Below are positions 32,854-36,927 of a DNA stretch of 36,927 bases, piece by piece. The DNA comes from an uncultured Actinomycetes bacterium (lineage in GTDB: Bacteria; Actinomycetota; Acidimicrobiia; Acidimicrobiales; SZUA-35). The position numbers and the translations under genes are program-made. Location: positions 18,975 through 55,901 of the forward strand of contig CADEDH010000013.1 in NCBI GenBank assembly GCA_902826025.1. Reading direction: 5' to 3'. How positions within the stretch are numbered: position 1 is the first letter of the stretch; every line of letters starts with the position of its first letter. The notes beneath the pieces were generated by a model. That model was not told the origin of the DNA and searched no databases. It worked only from the letters and a program-made list of their open reading frames with translations.

Positions 32854-35178
32854 TCAGGGGGAATCCTGGCCGACGGCGGAGCGGATGGCCAGAGCCAGCT
32901 CGTTCAGCAGGTCGGGGTCCGACAGCTTCCGCCCGTCGGCGTCGAGCAGGTAGAAGCTGTCGACGGCCTGGGGCCCGAAGGTCTGGATCTTGGCCCGTCG
33001 GATGTCGAGGTGGAGCTCAGCCAGGGCCTGGGTGATCCAGAAGAGCAACCCCACGGTGTCGCCGGCGTGGACCTCCACCACCGTGGCCGCCTCCGACACC
33101 TGGTTGTCGATCACCACGTCCCGGCGGGGCGGGGCGGCGGCCAGCCGGCGCTGGTAGCGGGCGTAGGCCTGGGCCCGCTGTCGCACCCGGGCCGTGAGGG
33201 CCAGGCGACCCTCGACGGCCCGCTCGGCCAGCGACACCACCTTGTCCCAGTCGACCACGCCGGTGGCCGGCGGCTGCATCGTGAACCGGCAGGTGGCCAT
33301 CCCGTCGGCCGAGAAGGCCACGGCATCGAGCACGTCGAGCCCGTTCATGGCCAGCACGCCGGCGATGTTGGAGAACAGGGCCTGGCGATCGGGGGCCACC
33401 ACGACGAGGGTCGACCCCTCGCCCCGCAGCACCGTCTCGCCCCGGGCCATCAGGTCGAGGATCTCCTGGGGCGGGAACTCGGGGATGGCGGCCTCGGTGG
33501 GGGCGCCGCCTTCGAGCACGAACGTGGTGCGCTTCACCAGTTCGGCCAGCAGGCCCGCCTTCCACGAGCCCCAGGTGGCGGGGCCGGTGGCGATCGAGTC
33601 GGCCTCGGTGAGGGCGGCCAGGAGATCGAGGAACTCGACGGAGTCGACGGCGGCGGCCACGGCGCCGATCGTGCCCGGATCGGACAGATCCCGCCGGGTG
33701 GCGTAGTCGGGCAGCAGCAGGTGGTGGCGGCACAGATCCACCAGCACCCCCACCTCGTCGTCGGGATAGCCCATGCGGGAGGCGATGGCGGGGATCACCT
33801 CCATGCCCACCTCGGTGTGGTCGCCCCCGGGGTAGCCCTTGCCGATGTCGTGGAGGAGGGCCCCCACCACGAGCAGGTCGGGACGGGCCACCCGGTGGGC
33901 CAGCCGGGAGGCGTTGGCCGCCGCCTCGCACAGGTGCCGGTCCACCGTGTAGGTGTGCATCACGTTGCGCTGGGGACGGCACCGCACCTGCTCCCATTCG
34001 GGCACGAGACGGGCCATGAGGCCGAACTGGTCGAGGTCCTCGATGACCGAGATGGCGTTGCGCCCGGCCAGCAGCATCCCGGCGAACAGCTGGCGGGCCT
34101 CGGCCGGCCAGGGCTCGGGCAGCGGGGGGCCCTGGTCCCGCAGGCGGGCCAGACTGGCCCGCCCGATCGTGCGCTTGGTGCGGGCCGACGTGGCAGCCAG
34201 GCGGAGCAGCACCATCGGGTCGTTGGCCACGTCGACCCTCCGGCTCAGCTCGAGGTAGCCGTTGACCAGGCCGAACTCGGTGGAGATGGGCTCGGCGGTG
34301 AGGGGGCTGTAAACGATCCGGCCCTTGGCCCGCTCCCAGCGCGACCATGCCTCATCGCTGCGCCAGGCGATGCGGCGGCCGGCCAGCGCCACCCGGGTCA
34401 GCAGGTCGTTCCCGTTTCGGTCGCCCAGGGCCTTGGCCACGTCCTCCTGGGCCTCCAGGCTGAGCATGTCGCCGGCCCGCCCGGCCAAGCGGTGCAGCTC
34501 CACCCGGGCGGTGAGCAGGATCTCGGCCTCGGCGTCGATGCCGCCCCCGATCACGTCGCCCATGCCCTCCATCACGTCGTCGGCGAACCCCGGGCGCACC
34601 TGGTTGGCCCAGCCCAGGGCGTGGACGTCGCGCAGGCCGCCCCGGCCCTCCTTGAGGTTGGGCTCGATGTGGAAGGCCACGTCGCCGTACTGCTCGTGGC
34701 GGACCTGGACCGAATCGGCCAGCTCGCCCAGGAGGCGCTCGCCGTGCTCGGCCCACACGTCGGTGGTGAGGCGCCGGAACCGCACCGACTGCTCCGGGTC
34801 GCCGGCCAGGTGGCGGCCGGCCAGGAAGGCGGTGGCCCAGTTCAACTCGGTGGCGGCCAGCACCCGGGCCTGTTCCTCGGTGACCACGGCGTAGCCCATC
34901 TTCAGGCCGCGGTCCCACACCGGGTACCAGAGGGCCTCGGCCACCTCGGCGTAGTTGTCGAGCTCGTCGTGGATGAGGATGACGTCGATGTCGCTGTAGG
35001 GGCACAACTCCCGGCGGCCGTAGCCGCCCACGGCCATCAGGGCCAGACCGGCGGGCTCACCCAGGGCCTGGTGGAACACATCGCGGAACCAGCGGTCGGT
35101 GGCGTCGCTGTGGGCTCGGGTGTAGTCGGTTCCCCTGAGGTCGGGGGCGACGAGGAGGGGACCGGTCGTACGGGCCAT
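32854..35178 (-). CDS. glnD: [Protein-PII] uridylyltransferase / uridylyl-removing enzyme
   Basis: 774 residues. GlnD adds or removes UMP (AMP in some actinobacteria) on the PII protein according to glutamine level. The nucleotidyltransferase motif is GGYGRRELCPYSDIDV (about 51-66) with the metal-binding D-x-D. The HD phosphohydrolase centre is LLHDIGKGYPGGDH (H443 D444). Two C-terminal ACT domains sit at about 588-660 and 696-765. It is shorter than the E. coli enzyme but in the actinobacterial range. ATG 35178 has AAGGAG 7 nt upstream. glnB/glnK and amtB, usual actinobacterial neighbours, are not in the window. The order is unknown 175-residue protein, glnD, NUDIX. Confidence 0.95.
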   Translation of the reverse strand: MARTTGPLLVAPDLRGTDYTRAHSDATDRWFRDVFHQALGEPAGLALMAVGGYGRRELCPYSDIDVILIHDELDNYAEVAEALWYPVWDRGLKMGYAVVTEEQARVLAATELNWATAFLAGRHLAGDPEQSVRFRRLTTDVWAEHGERLLGELADSVQVRHEQYGDVAFHIEPNLKEGRGGLRDVHALGWANQVRPGFADDVMEGMGDVIGGGIDAEAEILLTARVELHRLAGRAGDMLSLEAQEDVAKALGDRNGNDLLTRVALAGRRIAWRSDEAWSRWERAKGRIVYSPLTAEPISTEFGLVNGYLELSRRVDVANDPMVLLRLAATSARTKRTIGRASLARLRDQGPPLPEPWPAEARQLFAGMLLAGRNAISVIEDLDQFGLMARLVPEWEQVRCRPQRNVMHTYTVDRHLCEAAANASRLAHRVARPDLLVVGALLHDIGKGYPGGDHTEVGMEVIPAIASRMGYPDDEVGVLVDLCRHHLLLPDYATRRDLSDPGTIGAVAAAVDSVEFLDLLAALTEADSIATGPATWGSWKAGLLAELVKRTTFVLEGGAPTEAAIPEFPPQEILDLMARGETVLRGEGSTLVVVAPDRQALFSNIAGVLAMNGLDVLDAVAFSADGMATCRFTMQPPATGVVDWDKVVSLAERAVEGRLALTARVRQRAQAYARYQRRLAAAPPRRDVVIDNQVSEAATVVEVHAGDTVGLLFWITQALAELHLDIRRAKIQTFGPQAVDSFYLLDADGRKLSDPDLLNELALAIRSAVGQDSP

Positions 35179-35199
35179 GGCGGCGCTCCTTCTCCCCGT

Positions 35200-35727
35200 C
35201 TACCGGCTCGCCCCGCCGGGGGCCCCGGCGATCCGGCGGCGGGTCAGGTGGACGTGGGCCTTGGCCGCACCCCACTCCAGGCCCCGCTCGTGGACCTCGG
35301 GGCCCAGGTCGGCGAAGGCCAGGGGCACGAGCCCGTAGACGTCGTCGGGGTGGAGGGCGGCGTCGGTGCCGTCCCGCTCCACCGGTGGGGCGCCGGCGGC
35401 GGCCAACACCGCAGTGGGATAGGCGATGGCCTGGCGAATGATCGACAACGGGTTGGTCCACTGGTCATCGAGGTCGAGGGCGAGCAGTTGGCGGAGCCGG
35501 CCCCCGACGTCGGCCACGGCCCGAGGGGTCGCTTCGGCCAGCTGGCGGTCGGCCTCGGCCCGGGCTCCGGGGTCGGTGCCGGCTGGCAGCCGGGCCTCGA
35601 CGGCGGCTGTCATCCACGGGCCGAGGGCGGCCTCCACCGCCCCGGTCAGCGCCTCGCCGTAACGGGCCAGCGCCTCAGCTCCCGGGTCGGCCGGAAGCGG
35701 TGGGGTTTCGTCGGGGGAGCCGTCCAC
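35200..35727 (-). CDS. Unknown 175-residue protein in the glnD operon
   Basis: No family is recognised. The N-terminal 80 residues are helical and Ala/Glu-rich (EALARYGEALTGAVEAALGP, ARAEADRQLAEATPRAVADV). The middle GGRLRQLLALDLDDQWTNPLSIIRQAI and the late VYGLVPLAFADLGPEVHERGLEWGAAKAHVHLTRRR look like a conserved globular part, given in shorter pieces: DDQWTNPLSIIRQ and LVPLAFADLGPEVHERGLEW. It starts at GTG 35727 and ends 21 bp before glnD. A CAGGCT hexamer 6 nt upstream may be a weak -10. It may work with GlnD, but that rests only on position. Confidence 0.75.
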   Translation of the reverse strand: MDGSPDETPPLPADPGAEALARYGEALTGAVEAALGPWMTAAVEARLPAGTDPGARAEADRQLAEATPRAVADVGGRLRQLLALDLDDQWTNPLSIIRQAIAYPTAVLAAAGAPPVERDGTDAALHPDDVYGLVPLAFADLGPEVHERGLEWGAAKAHVHLTRRRIAGAPGGASR

Positions 35728-35774
35728 CGCTACAGCCTGCCATCACAGCCGGCCGATCACGAGGTCGGGCCTGC

Positions 35775-36927
35775 TCAGCCGCCGAATTCGGCGGCCTGGC
35801 GAATCGAGAGCTCGATCCGACGGCGCCGGGTGTCGACCGAGAGGATCTTCACCCCCACCTCGTCACCCGGGGCCACAACCTCGTCGGGGGTGGACACCCG
35901 GTACTCGGCCAGCTCCGACAGGTGCACCAGGCCCTCGACGTCGCCCAGTGCCACGAAGGCCCCGAAATCGACGAGCCGGGTCACCGGGCCCCGGCGGATC
36001 TCGCCCACCTGCAGCTCCGACAGCGGATCGGGGCGGGTCTGGCGCATCGACAGGCTGATCCGGCGCTTCTTGGCCTTGACGTCGAGCACAACCACCTCGA
36101 CCTCGTCGCCCAGGGCGACGACGTCGGCCGCCCGCCGCACCCGCTGCCACGACAGCTCCGACAGATGCACCAGGCCGTTCACCCCGCCGATGTCGACGAA
36201 GGCGCCGTAGTCGGTGATCGACGTGACCTTGCCCGTGGCCCGGTCTCCGGGGCGGAGCGTGGTGAGCATGTCCTGCGCCTTGCGCCGGCTCTCCTTGAGC
36301 AGGAGCGAGCGGCGGCTGAGCACGAGCCGTTCCCGCATCGGGTCGGCCTCCAGCACCTTCAGCTCCAGCGACTGGCCGACGAAGGGCGACAGATCCCGCA
36401 CCGCTTCCAGGGCCAGGTGCGACGTGGGCACAAAACCGCGTACGCCGCCGGCGTCGACCACCACGCCCTTGGCCCCGGCCGACACCACCTTGGCCGTGAC
36501 CGTGCGGCTCTCGGCGGCAGCTTCCGTGATCCCGTCCCAGGCCTTCAGCTTGAGGGCCCACGCCCGGGACAGCACCACCCGCTTCTTGGGGTCCTCCCGG
36601 GTGAGCTTGGCTCCGAAGGCCCGATCGCCAACCGACAGCACCGTGGTTGGATCTTCGTTGTCGGGGCCGAAGTTGCGGCGGCTGATCACGGCCGGTCGGC
36701 CGTCATCGAGGGTGAGCTCGACCTCCTCGGCCGACACCGAGATGACCACGCCCTCCACGATCTTCACCGCCGGCGCCAGCGGCTTGGCCCCTGGCGTGGG
36801 AGGCGCTCCCGCCTCACCGTCGGGTGCCCCCTCCGGCCCGGTGCCGCCGTCATCGGCGGCGACCGGCTCGCCCTCGGCGACGGCCTCCGCCGCCGCGGGC
36901 TCGGTCTCGGCCTGCACCGCCTCCGGC
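35775..36927 (-). CDS. Ribosomal protein S1-like protein with four S1 RNA-binding domains (5' end cut by window edge)
   Basis: 384 residues are visible and the frame continues past the right edge. Counting from GTG 36917, four S1 (OB-fold) domains lie at about 53-119, 137-203, 224-292 and 306-374. The last two have classic ITDYGAFVDIGGVNGLVHLSEL-type cores, given as DYGAFVDIGGVNGLVHLSEL and DFGAFVALGDVEGLVHLSEL. The first two are more divergent (DDGRPAVISRRNF; DAGGVRGFVPTSHL). An acidic Ala/Gly/Pro-rich tail precedes domain one. It may be the organism's S1 or a paralogous RNA-binding regulator; the divergent first domain leaves this open. The gap to the downstream unknown gene is 47 bp. Confidence 0.88.
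   Translation of the reverse strand, partial: PEAVQAETEPAAAEAVAEGEPVAADDGGTGPEGAPDGEAGAPPTPGAKPLAPAVKIVEGVVISVSAEEVELTLDDGRPAVISRRNFGPDNEDPTTVLSVGDRAFGAKLTREDPKKRVVLSRAWALKLKAWDGITEAAAESRTVTAKVVSAGAKGVVVDAGGVRGFVPTSHLALEAVRDLSPFVGQSLELKVLEADPMRERLVLSRRSLLLKESRRKAQDMLTTLRPGDRATGKVTSITDYGAFVDIGGVNGLVHLSELSWQRVRRAADVVALGDEVEVVVLDVKAKKRRISLSMRQTRPDPLSELQVGEIRRGPVTRLVDFGAFVALGDVEGLVHLSELAEYRVSTPDEVVAPGDEVGVKILSVDTRRRRIELSIRQAAEFGG

Noticed and set aside
32803-36210. 1135-codon plus-strand frame
   Set aside because: It runs antisense through the NUDIX, GlnD, unknown and S1 genes, all of which have clear family motifs or promoters and Shine-Dalgarno sequences on the minus strand.

Overview
This window is a GC-rich (about 70% or more) actinobacterial chromosome segment. 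The best guess is an Acidimicrobiia-type lineage, inferred from gene content and style: an F420-dependent LLM oxidoreductase, acyl-CoA synthetase, CaiB transferase and amidohydrolase genes, a PAC2 protein, GtrA, HelD, and very dense packing with many GTG starts. No 16S, tRNA or other RNA gene was seen, so the taxonomy is inference. Coding density is very high and no gene-free stretch exceeds about 250 bp. There are 32 supportable genes, two of them cut by the window edges. No CRISPR, prophage or transposase was seen.

Layout. (1) 1-4381: partial glutathione peroxidase (-), then acyl-CoA synthetase, iron-type alcohol dehydrogenase and F420-type LLM oxidoreductase (+), each with its own promoter. 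(2) 4410-7678 (-): HelD-type helicase followed by a soluble globin-coupled methyl-accepting sensor, with a 27-bp tandem hairpin repeat between them. (3) 7793-11873 (+): hemE-hemG(hemY)-lnt. Here lnt has Ser where the family nucleophile is Cys, and a palindromic repeat lies at its annotated 5' end. (4) 12005-13071: TetR regulator and dtd, convergent. (5) 13196-16285 (+): tight operon of a GT4 glycosyltransferase, a SAM methyltransferase and a prenyltransferase/squalene-cyclase-fold protein. It is convergent with an MMPL transporter (-) and overlaps it by 17 bp. (6) 18634-22568: CaiB/BaiF CoA-transferase, two unknown proteins and a metal-dependent amidohydrolase. (7) 22636-25424 (-): secreted protein plus lipoprotein (ATGA overlap), then a methyltransferase plus GtrA pair (GTGA overlap). 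(8) 25525-32077: PQQ-type sugar dehydrogenase lipoprotein, pyruvate phosphate dikinase (-), SanA/ElyC-like protein, GNAT (-) and PAC2 protein. (9) 32105-36927 (-): S1-domain protein (partial), an unknown protein, GlnD and a NUDIX hydrolase.

Two window-wide themes stand out. First, at least eleven transcription-unit-leading genes have a TAnnnT -10 hexamer ending exactly 6-8 nt before the ATG/GTG. This is the signature of leaderless mRNAs. Downstream genes in operons, and a minority of leading genes, use Shine-Dalgarno sequences instead. The pattern was used to choose several starts. Second, intergenic gaps between convergent or adjacent genes hold designed-looking palindromes. One is an 87-bp element whose 18-bp arms supply the stop codons of both flanking genes. 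Another is a four-copy inverted repeat related to a second palindrome in lnt. No canonical defence or biosynthetic island was found. The most interesting items are the palindromic elements, the Ser-type Lnt, the glycosyltransferase/methyltransferase/prenyltransferase-like operon and the His-less globin sensor.
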